Source: Shewanella pneumatophori (GTDB lineage: Bacteria > Pseudomonadota > Gammaproteobacteria > Enterobacterales > Shewanellaceae). From it: DNA of 64,000 nt. Of the stretch, positions 18,186 through 27,217 are shown piece after piece. The DNA is taken from contig NZ_JAKILB010000013.1 in the NCBI RefSeq assembly GCF_023283895.1, forward strand, positions 62,001-126,000, in the 5' to 3' direction. Position numbers and translations under genes: made by a program. The notes under the pieces are model-generated. The model did no database searches. It was not told the origin of the DNA and worked only from the letters and a program-made list of their open reading frames with translations. How positions within the stretch are numbered: position 1 is the stretch's first letter; each line of letters starts with the position of its first letter.

Positions 18186-18300
18186 GCCAATTAGCGAGTT
18201 ATTAATGCTTAGGTACGAGGTTAGCCAATGATACTTAGCCGCTAATACTTAGTCACTAATCCTGCCAATAACTCTATCACTAACAAAGTCTGCGTTTGAT

Positions 18301-18322
18301 GATGTGAGCCAAGGCTCACATC
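18301..18322 (+). other. Intercistronic hairpin between nosL1 and nosD1
   Basis: GATGTGAGC pairs perfectly with GCTCACATC around CAAG. No T-run follows. An unrelated perfect palindrome lies at the same junction in cluster 2 (41740-41757). Confidence 0.6.
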
Positions 18323-18334
18323 TTGAGTGTGTAT

Positions 18335-19642
18335 ATGAAAAGAGTCACCCACAGCCCAATGTTTCCTTTAATTAATTGTCCCGTAAAGTGTATTGCCGCG
18401 CTAACGTTGTTGTTTAGTCCACTTAGTTTGGCAGCTAACTATTCAGTTACTAACTCTGATGCATTAAAGGCGCAGCTATCACAGGTTGCTGCGGGTGACA
18501 CTATTACCCTTAAAGCGGGTGTGTATCTTGGTAATTTTGAGGTGCCACAGGCTATTCACTTAACGGGTGAAAAAGGCGCAATCATTGACGCTCAAGGTGG
18601 TGGCATTGCATTAAGTATCCATAGTAGCGACACCAAAATTAGTAATCTGCAGATCCAAAACTGGGGCGCTGACCTATACGAGCTTAACGCTGGTATCTTA
18701 GTGAAAGACAACGCCAATAGCGTGCGCATTGAGGGCTGCCGCTTAACTGGCGACGGTTTTGGGATCTATTCAGAAAACTCACACAAAATTACCGTGGCGA
18801 ATAACGTCATTTCCGGTAATCCTCAGCTATTTAAGCTTGATCGCGGCGACGGCGTTTACCTAAAAGGCGTTGATGCCCCTGTAATATTCGACAACCATAT
18901 TTCAAATGTGAGAGACGGGGTTTATCTTGAAACCAGCACTAATAGCCTAGTGTTTAATAATCGTTTCCACTCGCAGCAGTACGGCATTCACTACATGTAT
19001 ACCAAGTACGATGAAGCCTACGGTAACGAAGTAGATAACGTTGATGGCGGTTACGCCATTATGAGTTCTCACTTTGTAAATCTACATCAAAATCAAGCAT
19101 CTAATGCCCTCGATTTTGGTGTTTTGCTCAATATCAGTAATCACTCCATCGTTAGCAATAATCGCATCTCATTAGCGCACAATCCCCAAGGTAAGCCGGA
19201 ATTAGGTAATGAGGGCAAAGGGATTTTCATCTACGGCGCTCGCGATAACGAAATCACTCATAACCTGTTTGCAACCAGTGATATTGGCATTTATATGGCC
19301 ATGGGCGGCGAGGGTAACAAGGTTTATGGCAATCAGTTTGTCAATAATCAAATTCAAGTCAAATACGTTGGTGACTCGCTTTTAGAGTGGAGCCATGAAG
19401 GCAAAGGTAACTACTGGAGTGGCTATATGGGCTGGGATGCTAACCATGACGGCATTGCAGATGCACCATATCGCCCTAACGACAGTCTCGACAAACTATT
19501 TTGGCTTTACCCTGAAGCTGAATTTTTAATGAACAGCCCTGTAGTCGCGGTACTTCGCTGGGTGCAGAGCCAGTTTGCGTTTGGTCCATCGACAGGCATT
19601 GTCGATAGCTTTCCTTTGCTTAACCTTGAAAGAGCCTTGTAA
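18335..19642 (+). CDS. NosD-like periplasmic right-handed beta-helix copper maturation protein, sir cluster 1
   Basis: Periplasmic partner of the NosFY-type ABC transporter in copper-site assembly. The ATG at 18335 is chosen; a TTG at 18323 or the ATG at 18359 is possible, since no start has a strong ribosome-binding site. A signal peptide (IAALTLLFSPLSLAA) precedes a parallel beta-helix made of short repeats (SVRIEGCRLTGDGFGIYSEN, KITVANNVISGN, NSLVFNNRF), the CASH domain. The C-terminal block around LDKLFWLYPEAEFLMNSPVV is typical of NosD. Copy 2 is at 41780. Confidence 0.9.
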   Translation: MKRVTHSPMFPLINCPVKCIAALTLLFSPLSLAANYSVTNSDALKAQLSQVAAGDTITLKAGVYLGNFEVPQAIHLTGEKGAIIDAQGGGIALSIHSSDTKISNLQIQNWGADLYELNAGILVKDNANSVRIEGCRLTGDGFGIYSENSHKITVANNVISGNPQLFKLDRGDGVYLKGVDAPVIFDNHISNVRDGVYLETSTNSLVFNNRFHSQQYGIHYMYTKYDEAYGNEVDNVDGGYAIMSSHFVNLHQNQASNALDFGVLLNISNHSIVSNNRISLAHNPQGKPELGNEGKGIFIYGARDNEITHNLFATSDIGIYMAMGGEGNKVYGNQFVNNQIQVKYVGDSLLEWSHEGKGNYWSGYMGWDANHDGIADAPYRPNDSLDKLFWLYPEAEFLMNSPVVAVLRWVQSQFAFGPSTGIVDSFPLLNLERAL

Positions 19643-19701
19643 AAATGGGGACTTACATCGAGTTAACAGCCCCTTTAGAGTCGGATGATAAAGAGAACGT
19701 A

Positions 19702-20610
19702 ATGGTGACACCCTCAGTAAAGCTAACCGATGTTAGCCTTAAATATAACGATTTTACTGCACTTAACCATGTCAGTTTTGAGGTTAATGCGGGCCAAACT
19801 ATGGCGCTGCTGGGCCACAACGGCGCCGGTAAATCGAGTCTGATTAAAGTTATTCTGGGCTTGATTACGCCAACAGCGGGCACGGCAGAAGTGATGGGGC
19901 AATGTGCCCACAAAAATCACCAAAAACGCAGCATTAACTTAGGTTATCTGCCTGAGGATGTCAGCTTTTACGACAAGCTAAGCGGACGTGAAGTACTGTG
20001 TTACTTCGCCGCGTTAAAGGGCGTAGGTTTAGCCCGCATCGACTCACTGATTGAAGAGTTTGGCCTAGGTTATGCTCAGCACCGTCAGTTGAAAACTTAT
20101 TCTAAAGGTATGAAGCAGCGCCTTGGTGTGGCGCAAGCTATTTTGTCAGAGCCAAAAATCTTACTGCTCGACGAGCCAACCGTAGGACTTGACCCACAAG
20201 CCTCACAGTTTCTTTATGGCAAGATCAACGAGCTTAAAAACGCAGGTTGTGCGGTGGTGATTTCAACCCATGAGCTGTCGCTAGTTGAGTCTCACCTTGA
20301 TACCGCACTGATTATGGCGCGCGGCAAGCGCAGAGCTCTTGGCACTTGCGCTGAGCTAAGCCGTGCGAGCGCACTTAAATCTAGTATTCAGTTTGATGAG
20401 TTAGCCGAGCAAGTCAAAAGTAACGCCTACCTGCAGCAGTTCTATCACCAAGGCGTGTTGCAATTCGACTCAGAAGATAAAGCTGACATCGTTAAGCACT
20501 TGGTATCTCAGTGCCAAGTATTCGATTTTGAGATAAAAGAGCCGAGGCTCGAAGATATATATCATGAATTAATGGGGCAATCTTTATGCTCCCCAGTGGA
20601 GCAGGCTTAA
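19702..20610 (+). CDS. NosF-like ABC transporter ATP-binding protein, sir cluster 1
   Basis: Cytoplasmic ATPase of the NosDFY-type system. Walker A is GHNGAGKSS, the signature region is YSKGMKQRLG (a degenerate LSGGQ), Walker B is LLLDEPTVGLDP and the switch His is in STHELS. ATG 19702 is preferred because the alignment with copy 2 begins there (302 residues); an upstream ATG at 19645 would add 19 unrelated residues. The permease gene follows after one base. The transported species of NosFY-type pumps is unsettled, so copper or sulfur delivery is inference. Confidence 0.9.
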   Translation: MVTPSVKLTDVSLKYNDFTALNHVSFEVNAGQTMALLGHNGAGKSSLIKVILGLITPTAGTAEVMGQCAHKNHQKRSINLGYLPEDVSFYDKLSGREVLCYFAALKGVGLARIDSLIEEFGLGYAQHRQLKTYSKGMKQRLGVAQAILSEPKILLLDEPTVGLDPQASQFLYGKINELKNAGCAVVISTHELSLVESHLDTALIMARGKRRALGTCAELSRASALKSSIQFDELAEQVKSNAYLQQFYHQGVLQFDSEDKADIVKHLVSQCQVFDFEIKEPRLEDIYHELMGQSLCSPVEQA

Positions 20611-20611
20611 C

Positions 20612-21457
20612 ATGTTAATCACTCGACTCACTTCGCCAATTCTAATTATCGCCTACAAAGAGATCTGCGACAGTTCGCGTAATCGCTGGCTAACCTTTAT
20701 GGGCAGCATGTTCCTGTTATTGTCGTTAAGCGTTAGCTTTGCTGGCAGCGCGGTCACTGGTAGCTTGTACCTACCAGAGCTTGATAGCTTGATGAGCAGC
20801 CTATCGACTATCTCTGTATTTATCATCCCATTAGCAGCCATTTTACTGTGCTACGACAGCTTTGTCGGTGAAGATGAATCCGGCACCTTGTTGTTATTGC
20901 TGTCTTACCCGCTGACACGGATGCAAATTCTGTTTGGCAAGCTGCTCGGGCATGTCACGGTAATGCTAGTGGCTACTGGCGCGGCGTTCGGTCTTACTGC
21001 GGTATTGCTGCTAATGCTTGGTGAGCACTACCAAAAGGGTGAGTTAATAAGTGCCTTCGTGCAGTTTCTAATTAGCAGTAATTTGTTAGCACTCACGTTT
21101 ATTTTAATCAGCTACATAGTGAGCCTAAAAAGCACTGAAAAGGCCAAAGCCATAGGCGGTTTACTGTTAATTTGGTTCCTGTTTGTGCTGATTTACGACC
21201 TATTATTGTTAACCATATTAGTATCTGATTTTTCATTTGCGAACCAGTATGTAATTAATGCGCTTATCGCTATGAGCCCAACGGATCTGTATCGCGCCAT
21301 CAACTTGGTTGCGATTGATGGCAATCAAGCGAGTGGTAGTTTAGCCATGCTAGCCAATTCCGACTGGGGACTACCAGGCATGTATGGCTTACTTTTGCTT
21401 TGGATTGGCTCATTAACTGCTATATCTCATCGTATTTTTAAATATAAGCCATTGTAA
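20612..21457 (+). CDS. NosY-like ABC transporter permease, sir cluster 1
   Basis: Membrane component paired with the NosF-like ATPase. The 281-residue protein has about six hydrophobic helices (GSMFLLLSLSVSFAGSAVTGSLY; STISVFIIPLAAILLCYDSF) and the motif GEDESGTLLLLLSYPL, the cytoplasmic coupling region seen in NosY and related ABC-2 permeases. It ends the ten-gene operon; no strong terminator was seen after it and the regulator gene begins 275 bp later. A close twin is at 44081. Confidence 0.9.
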   Translation: MLITRLTSPILIIAYKEICDSSRNRWLTFMGSMFLLLSLSVSFAGSAVTGSLYLPELDSLMSSLSTISVFIIPLAAILLCYDSFVGEDESGTLLLLLSYPLTRMQILFGKLLGHVTVMLVATGAAFGLTAVLLLMLGEHYQKGELISAFVQFLISSNLLALTFILISYIVSLKSTEKAKAIGGLLLIWFLFVLIYDLLLLTILVSDFSFANQYVINALIAMSPTDLYRAINLVAIDGNQASGSLAMLANSDWGLPGMYGLLLLWIGSLTAISHRIFKYKPL

Positions 21458-21732
21458 CGACGTTATTTTAGTCACAAGAGCATAAAGCGATTGGATAAAG
21501 CTCATTTAGGTAGCGCAGCTAATTTATTAAGTTCTTAAATTGTGAACATTAGCTGCAAATACCCATCTCAACTACCTAATTTGGGTTAATTATCACATTC
21601 TACTTAAGCACTTAACGGTAGAATTTATCCGCTTGTACGCTTGCCTCTAAACGACCTCATCCGTGTTTTACCCACCTTTTGAGGTTGTTTAGGGATACAA
21701 CAATTACGCAAAAGAATTAAAAGAGGTTAATT

Positions 21733-23016
21733 GTGTTGAAAATCACTCCTTATTTGGAGTTAGATACTGAGGCTAACCAGCTCGTTGATCACGTTAGTGG
21801 CAAAAAAGTCAGTTTAACGTTCTCAGAATCCGCAGTACTGCACCGACTTCTATTGTCGTCAAAGCCAGTGTGTTCCAAAGAGGAATTGCTCAGCGCAGGC
21901 TGGCCCGACCGTGTTGTTGCGGTAACCTCCTTAACTCAATGTATTAGTACCTTGCGTAAAAAGCTCGATCCTTATCGAGAAGTGCAGCTAAAAACCATCG
22001 CTCGCCGTGGTTATCAATTACATATCTCAACTCAATCCCATGTAAAAATGCTTGCGGTAAATGACGCCGAGTCAATGAAAGCCGCCATATTCGATGTTTC
22101 ACTATTAGTGAAAATATCCGGCATTGTCGTGTTACTGGCATTAGCCTTATGGGCTTGGTATGGCAGTGATTATCATAAAATAAAGCAGAACCTATCTCGC
22201 TGGAGCGCTGACACCCAAGTTGAGTTACAAATCGGTGGTTTAAAGGGCAATGCCCAACTGCTTTATAAAGACGAAGCTCAGCATTTACACCCTTTTATGT
22301 GGGAAAAGCACCTAGAGCCAGACAATAACTTTATGACCTGTCATAAAGGCTTCAATGCGTTTGCGGCTACCGACGGTGAAAACTACTCGATGGCTATTTG
22401 CCCGGGGACTGACCAAGAGCAATGTGCAGGTAAGGGCTTAATTAACATCACTTCTGTTGACTCTGAACCGGCGAATCTAAATATGCCAGAGTTTATGGAG
22501 TTATCGACAGCCATGGAGCAGCGTATTCGCTACAACCGCGTTATGCTGCCAGAAAGCACTGAAACTAAAGGTTCGCTGCTGGAACATAACTACCAGGCTG
22601 ACGTGTATTTTCCGGTAAAAGATGAGCTACTTATCCGCGCCGATATCAATATGTCACTGATTTATGATTCAGATGATACCGGCGAGTTTCACTCGTCGAC
22701 CTGTATTACCGATGAGGACTGTTTAACCACACCAATTAAGTACAAGGTACGCGGTAAGTTCAAGCAATACTCAGGTATGGTTGATGGTTTAAAGGCTGAT
22801 ATCTTCCAAGTGCGAGTACAGCAAAAAGACCTGATTAAACCGGATAAATTGAATGACTCAGCGGTACGTTTTTATCGCGATTTGCGTAAGCGCGATATTA
22901 AAGATGAAGAGCTGTATTTTATTCGAGTACATCAAGATCATAAAACCGCAGTTTGGGTCATTCCTTTGTTTGGCCAAGTTACGGCTTGGTACCATTATGA
23001 GAGATTCGATATCTAG
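21733..23016 (+). CDS. Membrane-anchored winged-helix regulator (ToxR/CadC-like), sir cluster 1
   Basis: Probable one-component activator sensing a periplasmic signal and controlling the sir genes. Start is GTG 21733 behind AGAGG. Residues 1-98 form an OmpR/PhoB-type winged helix (SLTQCISTLRKKLDP...TIARRGYQL), residues 124-145 a membrane helix and the remaining 280 a periplasmic domain not recognised. Conserved cysteines CPGTDQEQC and CITDEDC recur in copy 2 (CPGADKQKC, CVTDEEC), possibly as disulfides or a metal or sulfite sensor. One extra Cys (TCHKGF) is unique to this copy. Confidence 0.85.
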   Translation: MLKITPYLELDTEANQLVDHVSGKKVSLTFSESAVLHRLLLSSKPVCSKEELLSAGWPDRVVAVTSLTQCISTLRKKLDPYREVQLKTIARRGYQLHISTQSHVKMLAVNDAESMKAAIFDVSLLVKISGIVVLLALALWAWYGSDYHKIKQNLSRWSADTQVELQIGGLKGNAQLLYKDEAQHLHPFMWEKHLEPDNNFMTCHKGFNAFAATDGENYSMAICPGTDQEQCAGKGLINITSVDSEPANLNMPEFMELSTAMEQRIRYNRVMLPESTETKGSLLEHNYQADVYFPVKDELLIRADINMSLIYDSDDTGEFHSSTCITDEDCLTTPIKYKVRGKFKQYSGMVDGLKADIFQVRVQQKDLIKPDKLNDSAVRFYRDLRKRDIKDEELYFIRVHQDHKTAVWVIPLFGQVTAWYHYERFDI

Positions 23017-23078
23017 GCTCATATCGAGCTGAGCTGGTTAAGTTTAGCGTGTTTATTGAGTCCGAAGTATCACTTTGG

Positions 23079-23105
23079 AAGCCCACGGTTATGTGGGCTT
23101 TTTTG
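23079..23105 (+). terminator. Rho-independent terminator after sir regulator 1
   Basis: AAGCCCAC pairs with GTGGGCTT (8 bp, 6-nt loop) followed by TTTTTG. Confidence 0.8.
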
Positions 23106-23600
23106 TGCCCATTTTTTGGCGTGTAGCTCTGCTGCTGAGCTTTGTTGGTGTAGAGCAATCAAACTTCGTTTGATAAAGGTCGTGAACTTCCAGCTCACAC
23201 TCGGGCAAAAGGGGGACAACAGCTTCCCCCTCTTGCATCACCCGAGCCGCCCCTACGAAGTTGTCTTCCTCATACTCCAATAAAAATCGCCTAACGGCTC
23301 AGATGGGACATCCATGTCCCCCCGAGCCTAAACCATCATCCATGATGGTTCTACGGCATTTTCATTTCTGTATTTCGGCAACTTCGATGGGGAATTGATG
23401 CTTCCTGTGAGTTATCTGCTTTAATCTTTTAAAGTTTAAATATGCGGATACTTTATCTGTATTGTTCTTGATTTTGAGACTTATTATGCGAGAAATAAGT
23501 GTCATGGTAAGTCTTAGAAATTTTAATTAGAGAGCTTTAAGTTTAATTTTATTTTTAATTGAATAGGTTAGTCGTATTATAACTTAAGGATATTAATTGG
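23106..23600. repeat. Palindrome cluster, possible mobile-repeat remnant, in a gene-free stretch
   Basis: Several hairpins follow one another: 23158-23174 (ATCAAAC/GTTTGAT), a weaker GGGGGA/TCCCCC pair near 23211-23231, 23296-23328 (GGCTC/GAGCC outside GGGACAT/ATGTCCC) and 23331-23350 (AACCATCAT/ATGATGGTT). The last two share a CATCCATG centre. GC is higher than in the flanks. Short overlapping readings on both strands have no ribosome-binding site. The pattern suggests an interspersed palindromic element; copies elsewhere in the genome cannot be checked here. Bases 23400-23600 are AT-rich and show nothing clear. Confidence 0.5.
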
Positions 23601-24455
23601 GTGCTAGTAGTTATTAGAATTGGAATCTATGGATATGAGTGTACAAAAGAAGCGATCTTAAACGGCTATATAATTGTTCCTCTTTACACCAATTATTCAG
23701 ATGTTAGAAAACTAGCAAACGACGAGAATTATTACCACTTAACAGCGTTTTTGGAGTTGATTGATACTAACAATCTTACTGTCGATGAGTTCATATTTGA
23801 TCTTGAAGCAGTCTTGTCGTTTGCCGTCCAGAAAGATGTATTGATTCGAAATAAACTTAATATTAATGAATGCGTTACCGATCTGGGTGATGACTACCCT
23901 TTGAGATTGGAGGGGGCTGGTAGGCGCACTAGTCGTACAAGTGTTGTAACAAACGATACAATTAGTCCGGACTCTAGGGCTATATATATTGGTTTGGCTA
24001 TGAAAGCTTTAGCTAGCAATACTAGTGAGTCAAAATCTTTTCGAAAAGCTTTTTTTAAAGTGAATGAAGTTTTTAAGGCTCGACAGCATTTCATTGATGT
24101 ATCTTACTACCTACTATTTTCGGCATTGGAATCGTTGTGTCGTTCTATAAAAAATGACTTTGCTTCAAAGAATTGCGCTAAACCTATCATGTTAGTACTC
24201 AATGAATATGGATTTGATATTCAGGAGACTTTGTTATCTAAACCTCATCAGTCATTTATGACATATGTGCATTTAAGAAATGCTCTATTCCACAATGGTC
24301 TTTTGGAAAAGGAGGTCAATACTCCTTCCGGAGAGACTGTTATATATCGGCAATCGGAGTTTTACTCGACCTTCTCTCGACTAATACCGCTAGTTATCTT
24401 GAAGTACATAGACTTTGATGATGGTTTTATTGATTGGAACGGTTGGGTTAACTAA
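23601..24455 (+). CDS. Hypothetical protein with HEPN-like C-terminal region
   Basis: Not recognised as a named family. A GTG start at 23601 follows AAGGA; the product is 284 residues. The C-terminal third is helical and contains HLRNALFHNG, which fits the R-X4-6-H signature of HEPN/Apea domains, many of them RNases in defence or toxin systems. The N-terminal half has no motif I recognise. Codon use is AT-richer than in the neighbouring sir genes, suggesting acquisition by transfer. A second unrelated gene follows after 88 bp. Nuclease function is inference. Confidence 0.55.
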   Translation: MLVVIRIGIYGYECTKEAILNGYIIVPLYTNYSDVRKLANDENYYHLTAFLELIDTNNLTVDEFIFDLEAVLSFAVQKDVLIRNKLNINECVTDLGDDYPLRLEGAGRRTSRTSVVTNDTISPDSRAIYIGLAMKALASNTSESKSFRKAFFKVNEVFKARQHFIDVSYYLLFSALESLCRSIKNDFASKNCAKPIMLVLNEYGFDIQETLLSKPHQSFMTYVHLRNALFHNGLLEKEVNTPSGETVIYRQSEFYSTFSRLIPLVILKYIDFDDGFIDWNGWVN

Positions 24456-24543
24456 CCAGCTTAACTATAGACACCCATAGTTAATGTAGGATGGAACCCA
24501 CGACTTTAGATGTTAAACGCAGTCTAACTGGAAGAAGCAATTA

Positions 24544-25101
24544 ATGATTAATGAAGAATATTACGTTTGGACTGAAGACTGTCAGTTTGGCTTGCTTGAT
24601 GCTGTTAATGAGTTGACTGAAACTGTTCAAAATAAAAGAGAATTGCTGTCGGTTGATGAGGCTTTAGCGTACAGGATAACAACTCAAGGTGACAGTGAGC
24701 TGTTAGCTGATGTTTACTATTCGCCTAAATTTGTATTGAGTGAAAAATTGTACGCTCTGCTGCGCCCGTATGATTTGCCGTATGTGCAATTTATTCCTGC
24801 CAATATTGAACAGCTATCAGCAAAATTTTATCTGCTAAAAGTCATCAACTTTATCTCATTGATTGATGAGAAAAAGTCAAAAGTGACCATCAGAAGAGGT
24901 AATATCAAAAATGTTGTTCGGTTTTTACTATCAAGCGAGTTGGCCAATATCAACCTTACAGATAGACTGATATTTAAAGTTGGCCACAGCCCTGTGACCG
25001 TGGTGCATAAATCCATAGTCGACTCTTTAAACGCACATAACCTTCAAGGTCTGCACTTTATTCCAGTGACAGCATGGAGCCCATGGGCTGGTGGCGCATA
25101 G
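24544..25101 (+). CDS. Hypothetical protein, possibly Imm11/DUF1629-like
   Basis: 185-residue soluble protein. The overall layout, with an N-terminal YYVWTEDCQF, central short beta and alpha segments and a C-terminal LQGLHFIPVTAW, resembles the Imm11 (DUF1629) immunity family of polymorphic toxin systems. The match is by eye and weak. No toxin gene with recognisable repeats or secretion motifs adjoins it; the preceding HEPN-like gene is the only candidate partner. No clear ribosome-binding site was seen at the ATG (GAAGAAGC is weak). Confidence 0.5.
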   Translation: MINEEYYVWTEDCQFGLLDAVNELTETVQNKRELLSVDEALAYRITTQGDSELLADVYYSPKFVLSEKLYALLRPYDLPYVQFIPANIEQLSAKFYLLKVINFISLIDEKKSKVTIRRGNIKNVVRFLLSSELANINLTDRLIFKVGHSPVTVVHKSIVDSLNAHNLQGLHFIPVTAWSPWAGGA

Positions 25102-25141
25102 GTGTTCACTACCTTTTTCAAGCTAGGCTCGGATCTGTAGC

Positions 25142-25178
25142 ATTGTGAAAAATTGGTTCATAGAAAACTATTCACAAT
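25142..25178. other. Inverted repeat upstream of the LprI-like gene
   Basis: ATTGTGAA and TTCACAAT (8 bp) are separated by 21 bp, in the 156-bp gap before the gene at 25258. Could be an operator or a weak hairpin. Confidence 0.3.
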
Positions 25179-25257
25179 CAATGTTTGTTTATCAACTGAG
25201 ATTATGAGACAACCCCATATTAGATAATAGGATGATAAATATAGGGTTAAATAAGTG

Positions 25258-25935
25258 ATGAACCTCAAGCTAATCACTCTACTGGCATGTCTGCTCGGGT
25301 ACTCAAGTATTGGCTATGCAGCCAGTTTCGATTGCGCTAAAGCCAAGGCTAAGATTGAAAAGCAGATCTGTGCTGATGATGAGCTGAGTAAGCTAGACAC
25401 CGAGTTAATGGCTGCTTACAAGCTGTATCGAGGCCAGCTTGCTGATGATGACAAACTGTTGCTAAAACATTCGCAAAGAACTTGGCTGAAGCAGCGCAAC
25501 AAAGATTGCAGTGATAATACCCCAGCTTGTGCAGATATTTACCAGCGACGCATTACACAACTGTTAATGCAAGTATCTGAGGGTAAACAGCTTTCAGTTA
25601 AAGACTATTATCAGCACTTTAATATGCGAAGCATTTATAGCTCCTACGGCCAACGCTTAAAGTATTATTGTGAGTCATACCCTAAAGACTTCTTTAAAGC
25701 GCCGCAGTTTATCTCTGCCACTAAGCTTGAAATGATCGACGGTGATAACATCTGGACAGTCTCAATAGCGCCGGGTAACCACGTTACCATGGGCAATCAA
25801 ATTACCTCGGGTACTTATCACTCAGTGTCTTCCCATAGACTGTACTTTGATAAAAATAACAATGATTGGCGTACGTTACAGACATTTATTAGCGTGCCTG
25901 AAGATTGCGTAGCTTATTCATCACAAGACATGTAA
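25258..25935 (+). CDS. Periplasmic LprI-like (DUF1311) protein
   Basis: 225-residue exported protein. After a signal peptide (ITLLACLLGYSSIGYA) residues 23-100 match the LprI/DUF1311 pattern: SFDCAKAKAKIEKQIC, then LSKLDTELMAAY and a WLKQRNKDC helix, with spaced cysteines that usually form disulfides. LprI of Mycobacterium inhibits lysozyme, but most DUF1311 proteins have no assigned role. The remaining 125 residues are not recognised. GTG 25255 is an alternative start one codon earlier. The gene appears monocistronic. Confidence 0.7.
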   Translation: MNLKLITLLACLLGYSSIGYAASFDCAKAKAKIEKQICADDELSKLDTELMAAYKLYRGQLADDDKLLLKHSQRTWLKQRNKDCSDNTPACADIYQRRITQLLMQVSEGKQLSVKDYYQHFNMRSIYSSYGQRLKYYCESYPKDFFKAPQFISATKLEMIDGDNIWTVSIAPGNHVTMGNQITSGTYHSVSSHRLYFDKNNNDWRTLQTFISVPEDCVAYSSQDM

Positions 25936-26163
25936 AAGTAAAAGTGGGGCTGAGGTTGCAACTAGTATTGTGAATACGATATAGCCCTAAGTGAGCTTAT
26001 TTTTACTACTTAGTTAATCTTTTCTCTGTAACTCAGCGTATTGCAAATTACACACAAAACGGCTGCTTATACCTTATGGCTAGCAGCCATTGGATTAATA
26101 GCTGACCTAACTGCTGCTTATGAGTCGCAGCATACTAAGCGTTAGCTTAAGTGGAGAAAAGCT

Positions 26164-26340
26164 GTGTTTTCAATATTTAAACGAGACCCTGCCAAGAAAC
26201 TTAAAAAACAGTATTTTGCTAAGCTTGAGCAAGCAATGCTTGCTCAGCGGAAAGGCGATATTAGAACCTATTCTCTGCTTACAGCTGAAGCGGGCGAAAT
26301 CGATAGACAAATATCGAGCTTCAATAACTCATCAAGCTAG
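26164..26340 (+). CDS. Small DUF6435-type protein
   Basis: A 58-residue gene with a GTG start, preceded by GTGGAG seven bases upstream. The product begins MFSIFKRDPAKKLKKQ and continues with a Gln/Ala-rich helix containing MLAQRKGDIRTYS and a Ser/Asn tail. This matches a small basic family that I recall as common in Shewanella and Vibrio (DUF6435). Function is unknown. A longer overlapping reading in another frame (26120-26413) has no ribosome-binding site and no family resemblance. Confidence 0.8.
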   Translation: MFSIFKRDPAKKLKKQYFAKLEQAMLAQRKGDIRTYSLLTAEAGEIDRQISSFNNSSS

Positions 26341-26464
26341 TGAATTTACTGTAGCCCAATACATTTCACATTTTTATTCAGCGCGTTCTATGGGCAAGCT
26401 GTTGCATTATTAAATCCCTTTTTAGGCTTTAAAATTGTTGATTTTAAAACATGCTTAAATTAAA

Positions 26465-26491
26465 TTAACACCATTAACTTAATGGTGTTAA
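26465..26491. promoter_or_regulatory. Palindromic operator candidate for the TetR-family regulator
   Basis: TTAACACCATTA and TAATGGTGTTAA are perfect 12-bp arms around ACT, centred 60 bp upstream of the TetR-family start codon. No T-run follows, so an operator is more likely than a terminator. TetR-family proteins often bind such palindromes in front of their own gene. Confidence 0.6.
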
Positions 26492-26537
26492 CTAAGTTGT
26501 TCAATTATTAGTTGTGCGGCTAAATGCGTGGTAAATA

Positions 26538-27158
26538 ATGGCTATAACAAATACTAAGGGCAGGCCCGCTCAAATTTCTAAAGTTGAGGTTATCGAGTGC
26601 GCTTTACACTTGGGGCTGCATAACTTTTCTATGCACTCTTTGGCCAAGAAGCTTGGGGTCAGTGCTACAGCGCTTTATCGGCATGTTAGCTCACGGGAAG
26701 AGCTGATTATTTGTTGCTGTGACTATGTGATGCAGCGTGTGGATATTCCTACTGAAACTCAGTGGCAGCAATATCTGTACGCTTTTGCGAGAAACTTTAG
26801 AGACACCTTGCTTGCTACCCCCAACTCGGTGCAATTTATTCGCCATAATCAGCAGTTTACGCCGGCAACATGCATATTGGTGAATGATGCATTAGGTATA
26901 TTTAGAGCTGATAATTTTGATGCTGAAGTTGGGTTTATGGCTTTTGCCTGCGTGTATACTCGGGTCACGGATATTGTACAACACCAAGAGCAAGCTAGGG
27001 CTAACTCTGCAGACAAACAAGAGTTAACTGTAGATGCTGAGGCGTTGCCTAATCTAGCGTGGTTATTCTCCCAAACTAAACCTGTCGATTATCAACAGTA
27101 TTTTGAAGACGGCATAAAAATAACCCTAGAAGGACTAAAGGCCGTATATGGCAAGTAG
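26538..27158 (+). CDS. TetR-family transcriptional regulator
   Basis: 206-residue DNA-binding repressor. The N-terminal helix-turn-helix is clear: MHSLAKKLGVSATALYRHVSSREELI. The rest is a helical ligand-binding domain (TetR_C type) whose ligand is unknown; it carries a run of three Cys in IICCCDYV just after the DNA-binding region. A perfect 27-bp palindrome lies upstream, suggesting autoregulation. No efflux or enzyme gene adjoins it, so its target beyond itself is not evident; the small gene 60 bp downstream (27218) could be cotranscribed. Confidence 0.85.
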   Translation: MAITNTKGRPAQISKVEVIECALHLGLHNFSMHSLAKKLGVSATALYRHVSSREELIICCCDYVMQRVDIPTETQWQQYLYAFARNFRDTLLATPNSVQFIRHNQQFTPATCILVNDALGIFRADNFDAEVGFMAFACVYTRVTDIVQHQEQARANSADKQELTVDAEALPNLAWLFSQTKPVDYQQYFEDGIKITLEGLKAVYGK

Positions 27159-27217
27159 GCGGGTTAGTTTACCTGCTGTGTTGTTGGTTATTACTGTATT
27201 TGTGGGCGGGAAATCGT

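Noticed and set aside
17697..21457. Nitrous oxide reductase (nos) operon
   Set aside because: NosL/D/F/Y-like genes are present twice, but no nosZ or nosR is seen; they sit inside SirA operons and are better read as copper maturation genes of that system.
23056..23283. Overlapping readings of 75 and 63 residues on opposite strands
   Set aside because: They lie in the terminator and palindrome cluster and lack ribosome-binding sites; treated as part of a repeat.
26120..26413. A 97-residue reading frame
   Set aside because: It overlaps the 58-residue DUF6435-type gene in another frame, has no ribosome-binding site and shows no family resemblance.
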